Assembly (NCBI GenBank): GCA_026400845.1
Contig: JAPLOH010000327.1
Location: 1 to 53,332 of the forward strand
DNA length: 53,332 nt
DNA from: Alphaproteobacteria bacterium
GTDB taxonomy: Bacteria > Pseudomonadota > Alphaproteobacteria > Acetobacterales > Acetobacteraceae
Reading direction: 5' to 3'
Numbering within the stretch: the stretch's first letter is position 1; every line of letters starts with the position of its first letter. The notes under the pieces were generated by a model. The model was given only the letters and a program-made list of their open reading frames with translations, was not told the origin of the DNA and did no database searches. This document shows, piece by piece, positions 1-8,238 of the stretch. Both the position numbers and the translations under genes were made by a program.

Positions 1-72
1 TCGATGACCCTGCTCGGCGCCGGTCTCCTCGGCCTCGGCGCCATCGCCCGCCGCCGCGGCAAGAAGGCCTGA
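1..72 (+). CDS. PEP-CTERM sorting-domain protein, C-terminal fragment
   Basis: The window opens inside a gene. The first 23 codons in frame 1 read SMTLLGAGLLGLGAIARRRG followed by KKA and TGA. A hydrophobic stretch followed by an Arg/Lys cluster at the extreme C-terminus is the hallmark of PEP-CTERM proteins, which are exported and then processed by an exosortase. The Pro-Glu-Pro motif itself would lie just left of the window. The mature protein's function cannot be told from this remnant. It is followed by a strong terminator and faces the next gene convergently. Confidence 0.75.
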   Translation, partial: SMTLLGAGLLGLGAIARRRGKKA

Positions 73-95
73 ACCTTCCTGCAAACCCGATATGG

Positions 96-122
96 AAACG
101 GCGGCCTGCGGGCCGCCGTTTT
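96..122 (+). terminator. Intrinsic terminator between convergent genes
   Basis: A perfect 11-bp inverted repeat (AAACGGCGGCC at 96-106, GGCCGCCGTTT at 111-121) encloses a TGCG loop and runs into T residues. It lies 24 bp after the stop of the PEP-CTERM gene and 11 bp before the end of the convergent amidohydrolase gene. Its A-flanked stem could also act in the other direction. Confidence 0.85.
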
Positions 123-132
123 CGTTTGGGGG

Positions 133-1599
133 TCAGCCGCGCCGCTGCACCGGATAGCTTGGCGGGAAGATCGTCTCCACCGGCGGGTGCTTCCAGGTGC
201 GCTCGGGATACTTGGCCAGCAGCCCGTCGAACTGCGTCTGGGCGCGGGCATGGGCTGTGGCGAGGTCGAAGCCCGGGAGTTCGCCGTTCCGCACCACATG
301 CCGCCCGGCGACGAAAACGTCGCTGACGTCGCGGCCCTGGCTGCCGATCAGCAGGGTCTGGATCGGGTCGATCACCTGGCCGATCAGGGGATGCGACATG
401 TCGAACACCGCGATATCCGCCTGGGCGCCGGGCATGAGGCGGCCGAGATCGGCGCGTTGCAGGGCATCGGCGCCACCGATGGTCGCCGCGTCATAATAGT
501 CCGCGGCGCGCACGCTGGCGGCCGTGCCCTCCATCACCCGGCACAGCAGCACGCCCGCCTGCATATTGGCGAGCAGGTCGGCCGGCCAGGTGTCGGTGCC
601 CAGGCCGATGGTGAGGCCACGGGCGCGATACTTGGCGAAACTATCGAGCGCCCGCCCGCCGCGCGCCGAGACGATGGGGCAATGCACGATCGACGCGCCA
701 GATGCCCCGATGATGTCGAGATCCCGCCCCGGTCGGTCAATGCCGCGCGAGCCGGAGACCCAAATTCCGTGCGGCAGCAAAGCGCGGGGCGAGAGGAAGC
801 CGAGGCTTTCCAGCCATTCCGGCGGGCTCATGCCGTGCTGCTTCAGCACCAGCTCGTATTCCACCTTTGACTGGCAGCAGTGCAGCCGCACCGGCACATC
901 CATCTCGCGCACCGCGGCCGCCGTGCGGCGCAGCAATTCGGCGGTGCTGGTCTCGATGCGGTCGGGCGCCAGCATGGTGCGCACCAGGCCGCCCCTCGTG
1001 TTCTCGTGGTCGCGGCAGAAGCGGATCGCGTCATCCAGCCCGGCCAGGCCGCGCGGTTCGTCGTAGAAGGTGTCGATCACCCCATCCTCGCGAATGAAGG
1101 TGTTGCCGGTGCGGTAGGCCGGGCCGAGATAGGCGCGGATGCCAAGCTCGCCGGCGGCCTCGGCGGCGGCGGTGAATTCCTCTACCGTCTCGCCCCAGGT
1201 GCGATAGAACAGCGAGGCGATCGGCAGCGCGGTGGTGATGCCGTGGCGCAGCAGCATGGCGAAGGCGTAGCGCTTCTGGAACGCCAACTCCTCGGCTGAA
1301 TACATCTCGTACGGCCCACGATCCATGTAGGTCTGCGGCCAGATGCGCCCCTTCTCCCAGGCCGGCTGGTTGTCATAGCCGAGGATGGTGGTGTCGAGGT
1401 CGGACAGCGCGTCGAGATCGATCAGCCCGGGTCCGATCAGCGACAGGCCGAAATCATGGCGGACATCCACCTCGCCCGGGAAATCATGGCCGACGAAGAC
1501 GATGCGATCGCCTTCAATCACCACTTCGCCGTTTTCCAGCAGGCAGTGTCCGCCATTGGCGTGGCCCACCACGTGGCGAGCGGTCAGGAGGGTGCGCAT
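133..1599 (-). CDS. Amidohydrolase family protein (TRZ/ATZ, chlorohydrolase-like)
   Basis: 488 aa. The fold markers of the metal-dependent amidohydrolase superfamily are visible: an N-terminal beta-sandwich segment (GEVVIEGDRIVFVGHDF), the strand-5 HCCQ region, strand-6 LPHGIWVS, strand-8 GLGTDTWPADLL, and a C-terminal ADIAVFDM return to the sandwich. The usual strand-1 metal motif HxH is absent; the equivalent segment reads GPGLIDLDALSDLD, so metal binding must differ. The ORF track extends the frame to 1791, but ATG at 1599 overlaps the upstream stop as TAATG, and the 64 extra residues have no family character. It is the last gene of the nine-gene ABC/hydrolase operon. The substrate is unknown; deamination or dechlorination of a ring compound is the family expectation. 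Confidence 0.8.
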   Translation of the reverse strand: MRTLLTARHVVGHANGGHCLLENGEVVIEGDRIVFVGHDFPGEVDVRHDFGLSLIGPGLIDLDALSDLDTTILGYDNQPAWEKGRIWPQTYMDRGPYEMYSAEELAFQKRYAFAMLLRHGITTALPIASLFYRTWGETVEEFTAAAEAAGELGIRAYLGPAYRTGNTFIREDGVIDTFYDEPRGLAGLDDAIRFCRDHENTRGGLVRTMLAPDRIETSTAELLRRTAAAVREMDVPVRLHCCQSKVEYELVLKQHGMSPPEWLESLGFLSPRALLPHGIWVSGSRGIDRPGRDLDIIGASGASIVHCPIVSARGGRALDSFAKYRARGLTIGLGTDTWPADLLANMQAGVLLCRVMEGTAASVRAADYYDAATIGGADALQRADLGRLMPGAQADIAVFDMSHPLIGQVIDPIQTLLIGSQGRDVSDVFVAGRHVVRNGELPGFDLATAHARAQTQFDGLLAKYPERTWKHPPVETIFPPSYPVQRRG

Positions 1600-2801
1600 T
1601 ACGGCACCTGGAAGGCGGCGGCGCCGTTGCGCGCGGTGATGCGGCCGCGCTTGAAGGTGATGCGATCGACCGGGCGGGAGACCACCGCCTCGGTGAGGCA
1701 GGAGCCGGGCAGCAACACGAGATCGGCGGGCTTGCCGATCGCGATGCCGTAGTCGCTGATCCCCATCATTTTCGCCCCGCCATGGGTACACACGTCGAGC
1801 GCCTGTTCCACCTCGGTGTCGTGGCGGAGGTTGTTGCGCATGCCCAGGATCTTCGCGCGCTCCAGGATATCGGCGTCGCCATAGGGGCCCCAGGTGTCGC
1901 GAATGCCGTCCGAGCCGGTGCCGACCACCACGCCGGCGGCGCGCGCGCGCAGCAGCGGCGGCACCGGGCGGGAGGGGGTGCCGAGGGTCAGGATCGCGAT
2001 CTCGGCGGCCGCGAGATCGGCCAGCAGCCGATCCACCGCGGCGACATCGGGCATGCCGAGGCAGAAGGCGTGGCTGATCACCACGGATTGCCCGCGCATG
2101 CCGAGCGCCTTCGCCCGCTCGATGATGAGATCCATCGAGAAGGCGCCCATCTCGCCGGGCTCATGCAGATGGATGTCCACCCCCTTGCCGTGGCGCTGGG
2201 CGAGGCCGAACACCGCATCGAGATGCCCCTTGGGGTCGCGGTCCATCGAGCACGGATCGATGCCGCCCACCGCATCGGCGCCGAGGCGCATGGCGGTGTC
2301 CATCAGCTCCAGCGTGCCGGGCCGGCGCAGCAGGCCGGATTGCGGGAAGGCGACGATCTGCATGTCCACGTGATCGGCATGTGCCGCCTTGGTCGCCATC
2401 ACCCCCTCGATGGAGGTGACGCCGCATTCGGTATCGACGTCGACATGGGTGCGGATATGGGTGGTGCCGTGGCCCACCGTCAGCGCCACCTGCCGGGCGG
2501 ACTGGCGATGCGCGTCGATGCCGAGCGTCCGCTTGCTCGCCCGCTCATTGTCGATCTTGTCGAGCAAAGCGGGCCCGACCTTGTTCACGTACCAGGGCAT
2601 TCCATACAGCGTCTTGTCGAGATGGGCATGCGCCTCGACCAGGCCGGGGATGGCGAGCAGCCCATGGCCGTCGAACACCTTCAGGCCGGGTTCGGCCGGG
2701 CCGCCAATGGCGGCGATCCGGCCGGACTTGATGGTGATCGAGGTTTCCGCCCCGCCATGGGGGCGGATATTGGTGATGATCAGGTTGGGCATGTCGCTCA
2801 C
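1599..2801 (-). CDS. Cytosine-deaminase-like amidohydrolase
   Basis: 400 aa, close to the length of CodA-type deaminases. Metal and catalytic motifs are complete: HAHLDKT (about residues 58-64), HVDVD, HLHE, SHAF and GSDGIRD. Members of this family remove amino groups from cytosine, creatinine, ammelide derivatives and related rings in the cytoplasm, using Fe or Zn. The first codon is GTG, overlapping the upstream substrate-binding-protein stop as GTGA; an in-frame ATG lies three codons later. The downstream amidohydrolase starts at its stop codon (TAATG). Co-transcription with a peptide-type importer suggests its substrate is imported. The exact substrate cannot be read from the sequence. 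Confidence 0.85.
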   Translation of the reverse strand: MSDMPNLIITNIRPHGGAETSITIKSGRIAAIGGPAEPGLKVFDGHGLLAIPGLVEAHAHLDKTLYGMPWYVNKVGPALLDKIDNERASKRTLGIDAHRQSARQVALTVGHGTTHIRTHVDVDTECGVTSIEGVMATKAAHADHVDMQIVAFPQSGLLRRPGTLELMDTAMRLGADAVGGIDPCSMDRDPKGHLDAVFGLAQRHGKGVDIHLHEPGEMGAFSMDLIIERAKALGMRGQSVVISHAFCLGMPDVAAVDRLLADLAAAEIAILTLGTPSRPVPPLLRARAAGVVVGTGSDGIRDTWGPYGDADILERAKILGMRNNLRHDTEVEQALDVCTHGGAKMMGISDYGIAIGKPADLVLLPGSCLTEAVVSRPVDRITFKRGRITARNGAAAFQVP

Positions 2802-4372
2802 TTCATCCGCGTCAGCCAGTGGCGCGGCTTGTTGTCGGGCAGCTGCACCACCTCGGTGACGGTGTCGCGCGTCGCCCAGATCATCGGCTGCTGGTGCAGC
2901 GGCAGGAACAGCATCTCGCGCTTGGCGATCATCAGTGCCTGGTCCATCAGCGCGAGGCGCTTCGGCCGGTCCATCTCATTGGCCGAGGCGTCGATCAGCC
3001 GGTCGATCTCGGGGGTGCTCCATTTGCCCCAGTTGAACACGCCGGCCGCCATGGTCTTGCTGTGCACGACCTGGAGCAGGATCGAATAGGCGTCGATCGC
3101 CGGCTCGTTGGCCCAGCCGAGCGGGGTGATATCGAAGGCGCCGGCGACGCGCTTCTGGGTGATGGTGGCGCGCGGCCCAATGGTCAACGCGACTTTGACG
3201 CCGATTTTCGCCCACATCGCCGCGGTCGCCTGGCAGATCGGCTCCTCATTGACGTAGCCGTCATTGGCGCAGAGCAGGCCGAGGGAGAAACCGTTGGGGT
3301 AGCCGGCCTCGGCCAGCAGCTTCTTCGCCGCCTCCACGTCGAACGGCGCGCGGGGCTCCTGCGCCGCCGTGTAGCCGGGGATGGTGGGATCGACCAGCGC
3401 GCCGGTGTTACGGGAATAACCGCGCATCAGGTTCTTGCGGATCGCCTCGATATCGATCGCCTGATCGAGCGCGCGGCGCACCCGCACGTCCTTCAGCGGG
3501 TTGCGGTCGGTGATGTCGGAGGCGGTGAGCTTGTCGCCGAGGTTCAGCGCGTAGAACACCGTGCGCAACTCGCGCGCCGGCAGCAGTTTCACTCCGCCGG
3601 CGCCTTCAAGCCGGCTGACCGTCTGCAGCGGCACGGCGTTGGTGTAGTCCACCTGCTCGCTCATCAGCCCGGCGAGACGAGTCGCGTCGGACGTGATGGG
3701 CATGAACTCGATGCGCTTGAGGTTGTGCTTCGGCTTGTCCCACCAGTTGGGATTGACGTTCATCGTGGTCTTCTGGTCGGCAACGCGGCTGTCGAAGATG
3801 AAGGGGCCGGTGCCGTTGGCGTGGCTGGTGGCGTAGCCCTCGATGCCCTTGCCGACATCGGTCGCCGCTTCCGTCTTGTTGGTGACCAGCCAGGGCTTGG
3901 AGAAGATGAAGATGTTGGTGAGGTCGTTGAGCAGCAGCGGGTAGGGGCCGGTCAGCTCGACATCGACGGTGAGGGGATCGACGGCGCGGGCGGTCTTGTA
4001 GGCGGAGAGATTGCCTTTCAGCGGCGAGTTGTCGTCGGTGGCGCGCTTTAGCGAGGCGATCACGTCATCAGCGGTGAGCGGCGCGCCGTCATGGAACTTC
4101 ACGCCGGGGCGCAGATGGAAGCGCCACACCGCGGGCGAGACCAACTCCCACGAGGTCGCCAGCGCCGGCTCCACCTTGAGCTCGGCGTTATAGCGCACCA
4201 GCCCCTCGTAGATGTGGTTGAGGAAGGCGAGGGTGAAGGTGTCGCCGAAGCTGTCCGGATCGAGCGAGCCGATGTCGCGCTGGCCGGCCCAGCGCAGAGT
4301 CTGCGCCTGCACGGGCTGCACCAGGCAAGCGGCGGCGATGGCGAGGGCGGCGAGGCGGGTGGATAGGCGCAT
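2798..4372 (-). CDS. ABC transporter substrate-binding protein, family 5 (third in operon)
   Basis: 524 aa periplasmic binding protein of the DppA/OppA/NikA type. It has a Sec signal peptide with probable cleavage after VQPVQA, followed by the family 5 opening TLRWAGQRDIGSLDP. The motifs WRFHLRPGVKFHDGAPLTADDV and NGTGPFIF are typical. The start has GGAG nine bases upstream. It lies 99 bp after dppC, the largest gap in the operon, so it may have its own promoter, and it overlaps the next hydrolase by GTGA. It is only distantly similar to the two tandem binding proteins at the operon head, so it probably delivers a different ligand to the same permease. Confidence 0.9.
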   Translation of the reverse strand: MRLSTRLAALAIAAACLVQPVQAQTLRWAGQRDIGSLDPDSFGDTFTLAFLNHIYEGLVRYNAELKVEPALATSWELVSPAVWRFHLRPGVKFHDGAPLTADDVIASLKRATDDNSPLKGNLSAYKTARAVDPLTVDVELTGPYPLLLNDLTNIFIFSKPWLVTNKTEAATDVGKGIEGYATSHANGTGPFIFDSRVADQKTTMNVNPNWWDKPKHNLKRIEFMPITSDATRLAGLMSEQVDYTNAVPLQTVSRLEGAGGVKLLPARELRTVFYALNLGDKLTASDITDRNPLKDVRVRRALDQAIDIEAIRKNLMRGYSRNTGALVDPTIPGYTAAQEPRAPFDVEAAKKLLAEAGYPNGFSLGLLCANDGYVNEEPICQATAAMWAKIGVKVALTIGPRATITQKRVAGAFDITPLGWANEPAIDAYSILLQVVHSKTMAAGVFNWGKWSTPEIDRLIDASANEMDRPKRLALMDQALMIAKREMLFLPLHQQPMIWATRDTVTEVVQLPDNKPRHWLTRMK

Positions 4373-4471
4373 GCGGGGCGTCTCCGGTCGCGGAAGGAAG
4401 CCGCCACGCTAACCGGCAATCCCGCGCGGCCGATAGTGCATATCAACCATGCGGCGGAGAAATTTCGCCGA

Positions 4472-5335
4472 TCAGGACAATGTCGGGTCCAGCCGGTCGC
4501 GCAGCCAATCGCCCACCAGGCTGACGCTGAGGGTGGTCGTCACGATGATGACGCTCGGGGTCAGCAGGATCCACGGCGCGCGGGTGAGGTATTCCCGCCC
4601 GTAGCCCACCATGTTGCCGAGCGAGGTCATCGGCGGCTGCACACCGAGGCCGAGAAAGGAGAGGCCGGATTCCAGCAGCACCACCTCGGGGAAGGAGAGC
4701 GTGGCGGCGACGATCAGGGTCGCGGCGATGTTGGGCAGGATGTGGCGCAGATAGATCCGCCCCGGCCGCGCGCCGAGCTGGCGGATGGCGGCGGCATAGC
4801 CCTGCGAATTGGCGGCGGCCGCAAGCCCGCGGGACATCCGCGCATAGCGCTCCCAGCCGTACAGCCCCATCAGCCCGATGAACAGCGGCAGGGAGTTGCC
4901 GAAAAACGCCAGCACCGCGAGCGCGATGATGAGGAATGGCATGCTCGCCTGGAAATCGACCAGCATCAGCACGACCTGCTCCACCCAGCCGCGGAAATGG
5001 GCGGCGATGAAGCCGAGCGTGGTGCCGAGCACGGCGGCGATGATGGTGGCGCCGAAGGCGATGGTGACGGACATGCGGATCGACACCATCAGCCGGCTCA
5101 GCACGTCCCGCCCCAGTTCGTCGGTGCCGAGCGGGTGCGCCCAGACGCCGCCGAACAGCACCGGCGGGCGCAGCCGGGCTTTCAGGTCCATCTGGGTGAT
5201 GCCGTAGGGCCGCAGCAACTCCGCCAGCAGCGCGATGGCGAGGATGAAGCCGATCCACCCCATCGCCACCATCACCGCCGGCGGGATGGCGCGGCGGCGG
5301 ATCACCGGGGCTGCGGTTGTGATCACAGCGGACAT
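4472..5335 (-). CDS. Peptide-type ABC transporter permease, DppC-like
   Basis: 287 aa inner-membrane permease with the N-terminal OppC region and the BPD_transp_1 domain. Near the N-terminus is the segment PLGTDELGRDVLSR, found in almost all DppC/OppC proteins. The EAA loop region and the conserved LLESGLSFLGLGVQPP tail are also present. Start chosen at ATG 5335, which overlaps the dppB stop (TGATG); the longer ORF in the track adds 34 residues of out-of-frame dppB sequence. It pairs with the preceding DppB-like protein to form the channel. Confidence 0.92.
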   Translation of the reverse strand: MSAVITTAAPVIRRRAIPPAVMVAMGWIGFILAIALLAELLRPYGITQMDLKARLRPPVLFGGVWAHPLGTDELGRDVLSRLMVSIRMSVTIAFGATIIAAVLGTTLGFIAAHFRGWVEQVVLMLVDFQASMPFLIIALAVLAFFGNSLPLFIGLMGLYGWERYARMSRGLAAAANSQGYAAAIRQLGARPGRIYLRHILPNIAATLIVAATLSFPEVVLLESGLSFLGLGVQPPMTSLGNMVGYGREYLTRAPWILLTPSVIIVTTTLSVSLVGDWLRDRLDPTLS

Positions 5336-6258
5336 CAGGATTTCCTCGCCCGCATCCGCGGGTCCAGCACGCCGTAAAGCAAATCGACGGTCAGGTTGGC
5401 CGCCACCATGGTGCAGGCCACCAGCAACAGGATGCACTGCACCACCGCGAGATCGCGGTTGCCCACCGCCACCACCAGCAGGCGGCCGACGCCGGGCCAG
5501 GAGAACACGCTCTCCACCACCACGGCGCCCGCGATCAGGCTGCCGACCATGAAACCGACGATGGTGACGGTGGGGATGGCCGCGTTGGGCAGCGCATGGC
5601 CGCGCACCACCTGCGGCCAGGGCACGCCCTTGGCGCTGGCGGTACGGATGAAGGGTTGGCCGAGCACTTCCAGCATCGCCGAGCGGGTGAAGCGCGCCAG
5701 CACCCCGGCGCCGCCGAGCCCCATGGTGATCACCGGCAGGATGGCGCTGCGCCAGCTCTCCTGCCCGCCCGAGGGCAGCCAGCCCAGCTGCACCGCGAAG
5801 ACCAGCACCAGGATCAGCCCGAGCACGAAGCTTGGCACGGTGAACCCGGCCACCGCCATTGTCATCACAGCGCGATCGGTGAACGAGTTGCGGTGCAGCG
5901 CCGCCTGGATGCCGGCCGGCACGCCGAGGCCGACTTTCAGGATGAAGGCGGGGATGGTGAGCATCAGAGTCGCTGGGATGCGCTCCAGCACCAGCACGAT
6001 CGCCGGCCGCCCGTCACGCATGGACTGGCCAAGCTCGCCTTGGGCAATGGCCCCGAAATAGCGGAAATACTGCACCCAGATCGGCTGATCGAGCCCCCAG
6101 GCGCGGCGGAAGGCGGCCAGCGCCTCGGGCGGCGCCTCGGGCGACATGATCGCCACTGCCGGGTCGCCGGAGAGGCGCAGCACGATGAAGGCGAAGGTGA
6201 CGACCAGCACGATGGTCAGCGCGGCGCGGCCGAAGCGGATGGCGAGGAAGCGGAACAT
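5335..6258 (-). CDS. Peptide-type ABC transporter permease, DppB-like
   Basis: 307 aa with about six membrane segments. It opens with a typical DppB N-terminus (MFRFLAIRFGRAALTIVLVV), followed by LRLSGDPA and GLDQPIWVQYFRYF, and ends with VDLLYGVLDPRMR. ATG at 6258 overlaps the upstream ATPase stop as TGATG; the 31 residues added by the longer ORF belong to the neighbouring frame. It is the partner of the DppC-like permease. Confidence 0.92.
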   Translation of the reverse strand: MFRFLAIRFGRAALTIVLVVTFAFIVLRLSGDPAVAIMSPEAPPEALAAFRRAWGLDQPIWVQYFRYFGAIAQGELGQSMRDGRPAIVLVLERIPATLMLTIPAFILKVGLGVPAGIQAALHRNSFTDRAVMTMAVAGFTVPSFVLGLILVLVFAVQLGWLPSGGQESWRSAILPVITMGLGGAGVLARFTRSAMLEVLGQPFIRTASAKGVPWPQVVRGHALPNAAIPTVTIVGFMVGSLIAGAVVVESVFSWPGVGRLLVVAVGNRDLAVVQCILLLVACTMVAANLTVDLLYGVLDPRMRARKS

Positions 6259-7238
6259 CAGGCGGCGATCCGGCTCGGGGTCTCGGCGAGATGGCAAGCG
6301 ACGGCGCGCCCATCGGGCAGGGTGGTCACCGCCGGGTCCTCCGCCGCGCAACGGGGCATCGCCTGCGGGCAGCGGGGATGGAAGGCGCAGCCGGTGGGGC
6401 GATTGGCCGGATTCGGCGGCTCGCCCTGCAGCACGATGCGCGCCCGCTGGCGATGGCCGGGCACCGGCACGGCTGAAATCAGCGCCTGCGTATAGGGGTG
6501 CGCCGGGGTGGCAAACACGATATCGGGGTCGCCACGTTCCACCACGCGGCCGAGATACATCACCGCGACGTCATGGCTCACCTGGCGCACCACCTTGAGG
6601 TCATGACTGATGAACACCAGCGCGACGCCCCGCGCCGCCTGGATGTCGGCGAGCATGTTCACCACCTGGGCCTGGATCGACACGTCGAGTGCCGAGATCG
6701 GCTCGTCGCACACAAGCAGCGCCGGATCGGTGGCGAGCGCGCGGGCGAGCACGGCGCGCTGGCGCTGGCCGCCGGACAGCTCATGCGGATGCTGCGCCGC
6801 CTGGTCCGGCCGCAGCCCGACGTCGCGCAGCAACGCGGCAACCCGGTCCTGCCGCTCCGACTTCCCACCGATGCCGTGAATATCGAGCGGCTCGGCGATC
6901 TGTGCGGCGATGGTCAGCCGCCGGTCGAGCGCGCCCAGCGGGTCCTGGAAGACGAGCTGCATGTCGCGCCGCATGGCCCGCCAGGGGGCCGTGCCGGGGG
7001 CGGGAAGGGGGGCGTCGCGAAAGCGCACGCTGCCTTCGTCCGGCGCCTCCAGCCCGAGAGCGAGGCGCCCGGTGGTCGATTTGCCGCAGCCGGATTCGCC
7101 GACGATGCCGAGCGTTTGCCCGGGCGCGACGTCGAGGCTGACGCGATCCACCGCCCGCACCAGGCTGCCGCGGCCGAACATCCCGCCGCCGGTGCGATAG
7201 ACCCGGCTGACGCCATCGAGGCGCAAAAGGGGCATCAT
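6258..7238 (-). CDS. Peptide-type ABC transporter ATP-binding protein, DppF-like
   Basis: 326 aa cytoplasmic ATPase. Visible are Walker A GESGCGKST (about residues 47-55), Q-loop VFQDP, signature LSGGQRQR, Walker B LLVCDEP, the switch ISHDL, and the oligopeptide-specific C-terminal region with GCAFHPRCPQA, which often binds an iron-sulfur cluster in this family. The first of two adjacent ATGs is used here because it gives an ATGA overlap with the dppD stop; the second would give TGATG. It works as a heterodimer with the DppD-like protein. Confidence 0.92.
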   Translation of the reverse strand: MMPLLRLDGVSRVYRTGGGMFGRGSLVRAVDRVSLDVAPGQTLGIVGESGCGKSTTGRLALGLEAPDEGSVRFRDAPLPAPGTAPWRAMRRDMQLVFQDPLGALDRRLTIAAQIAEPLDIHGIGGKSERQDRVAALLRDVGLRPDQAAQHPHELSGGQRQRAVLARALATDPALLVCDEPISALDVSIQAQVVNMLADIQAARGVALVFISHDLKVVRQVSHDVAVMYLGRVVERGDPDIVFATPAHPYTQALISAVPVPGHRQRARIVLQGEPPNPANRPTGCAFHPRCPQAMPRCAAEDPAVTTLPDGRAVACHLAETPSRIAA

Positions 7239-8233
7239 GCCCGCACCGTCATCGGGGTCGAAGCGGCGGCGAATACGCCGGGCGTGCTCGGTTGCAGGCA
7301 CGCGACCTCATGTCCGTCGCCGATGCTTGCGCGCGGCGGTGGCCCCGCATCGCATAGCGCACTGGCGATCGGGCAGCGCGGCGCGAAGGCGCACCCGGGC
7401 GGCATCGCCCATGGCTCCGGCACGAAGCCGGGAATGGCGGCGAGGCGGCGGCGCGGGCCGTCAAGCTCCGGCAAAGCAGCGAGCAGGCCCGCCGTGTAGG
7501 GATGGGCGGGGGCCGCGAACAGCCGATCCGCCGGCGCCTGCTCAACGATGCGGCCGGCATACGTCACGCCCACCCGGTCGCACATGTCGGCGACCACGCC
7601 GAGATCGTGGCTGATCAGCACCAGCGCCATGCCGGTCTCCGCCCGCAGGCGGCGCAGCAGGTCGAGAATCTGCGCCTGGATGGTGGCATCGAGCGCGGTG
7701 GTCGGCTCGTCCGCCACCAGCAATTCCGGCTGCCCGGCCAGCGCCATGGCGATCACCACCCGCTGGTTCTGCCCGCCCGACATTTCATGCGGGAAGATAT
7801 CGATGCGGCGCCTCGGGTCGGGGATGCCGACCTGCTCCAGCAGCCTGATCGCCTCCGCCCGTGCCGCCGCGCCGGTGATGCCGCGGTGCAGGCGCAACGC
7901 CTCCTCGATCTGCTTGCCGATGCGGTGCACCGGGTTGAGAGCGCTCACCGGGTCCTGGAAAATCATCGCGATCCGCCCGCCGCGCACCGCATCGAGCCGC
8001 GCCGGCGGCGCGCCGAGCAACTCCTCATGCCCCAGCGTCACGCTGCCGCTGACCTTGGCGGTAGCGGGCAGCAGACCGAGGGCCGCAAGCCAGGTGACCG
8101 ATTTGCCCGAGCCCGACTCGCCGACCAGTCCGACCGCCTCGCCCTTGCCGACATCGAGATCGATCCCGCGCAGGGCGGGCACGCCGTTGAACGCGACGCC
8201 GAGCCCGCGAATGGTAACCAGATTATGTGTCAT
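7235..8233 (-). CDS. Peptide-type ABC transporter ATP-binding protein, DppD-like
   Basis: 332 aa ATPase with Walker A GESGSGKSV, Q-loop IFQDPVSALNP, signature MSGGQNQR (Gln to Asn in the usual GGQRQR), Walker B LLVADEP, and the C-terminal GCAFAPRCP motif. Start taken at ATG 8233, five bases after the preceding binding-protein stop; the long ORF in the track runs back through the 3-prime end of that gene in another frame. It pairs with the DppF-like ATPase to power the importer. Confidence 0.92.
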   Translation of the reverse strand: MTHNLVTIRGLGVAFNGVPALRGIDLDVGKGEAVGLVGESGSGKSVTWLAALGLLPATAKVSGSVTLGHEELLGAPPARLDAVRGGRIAMIFQDPVSALNPVHRIGKQIEEALRLHRGITGAAARAEAIRLLEQVGIPDPRRRIDIFPHEMSGGQNQRVVIAMALAGQPELLVADEPTTALDATIQAQILDLLRRLRAETGMALVLISHDLGVVADMCDRVGVTYAGRIVEQAPADRLFAAPAHPYTAGLLAALPELDGPRRRLAAIPGFVPEPWAMPPGCAFAPRCPIASALCDAGPPPRASIGDGHEVACLQPSTPGVFAAASTPMTVRA

Positions 8234-8238
8234 ACCGG

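Noticed and set aside
1600-1791. N-terminal extension of the 552-aa amidohydrolase ORF
   Set aside because: The added residues are the out-of-frame end of the upstream hydrolase; the TAATG overlap marks the true start.
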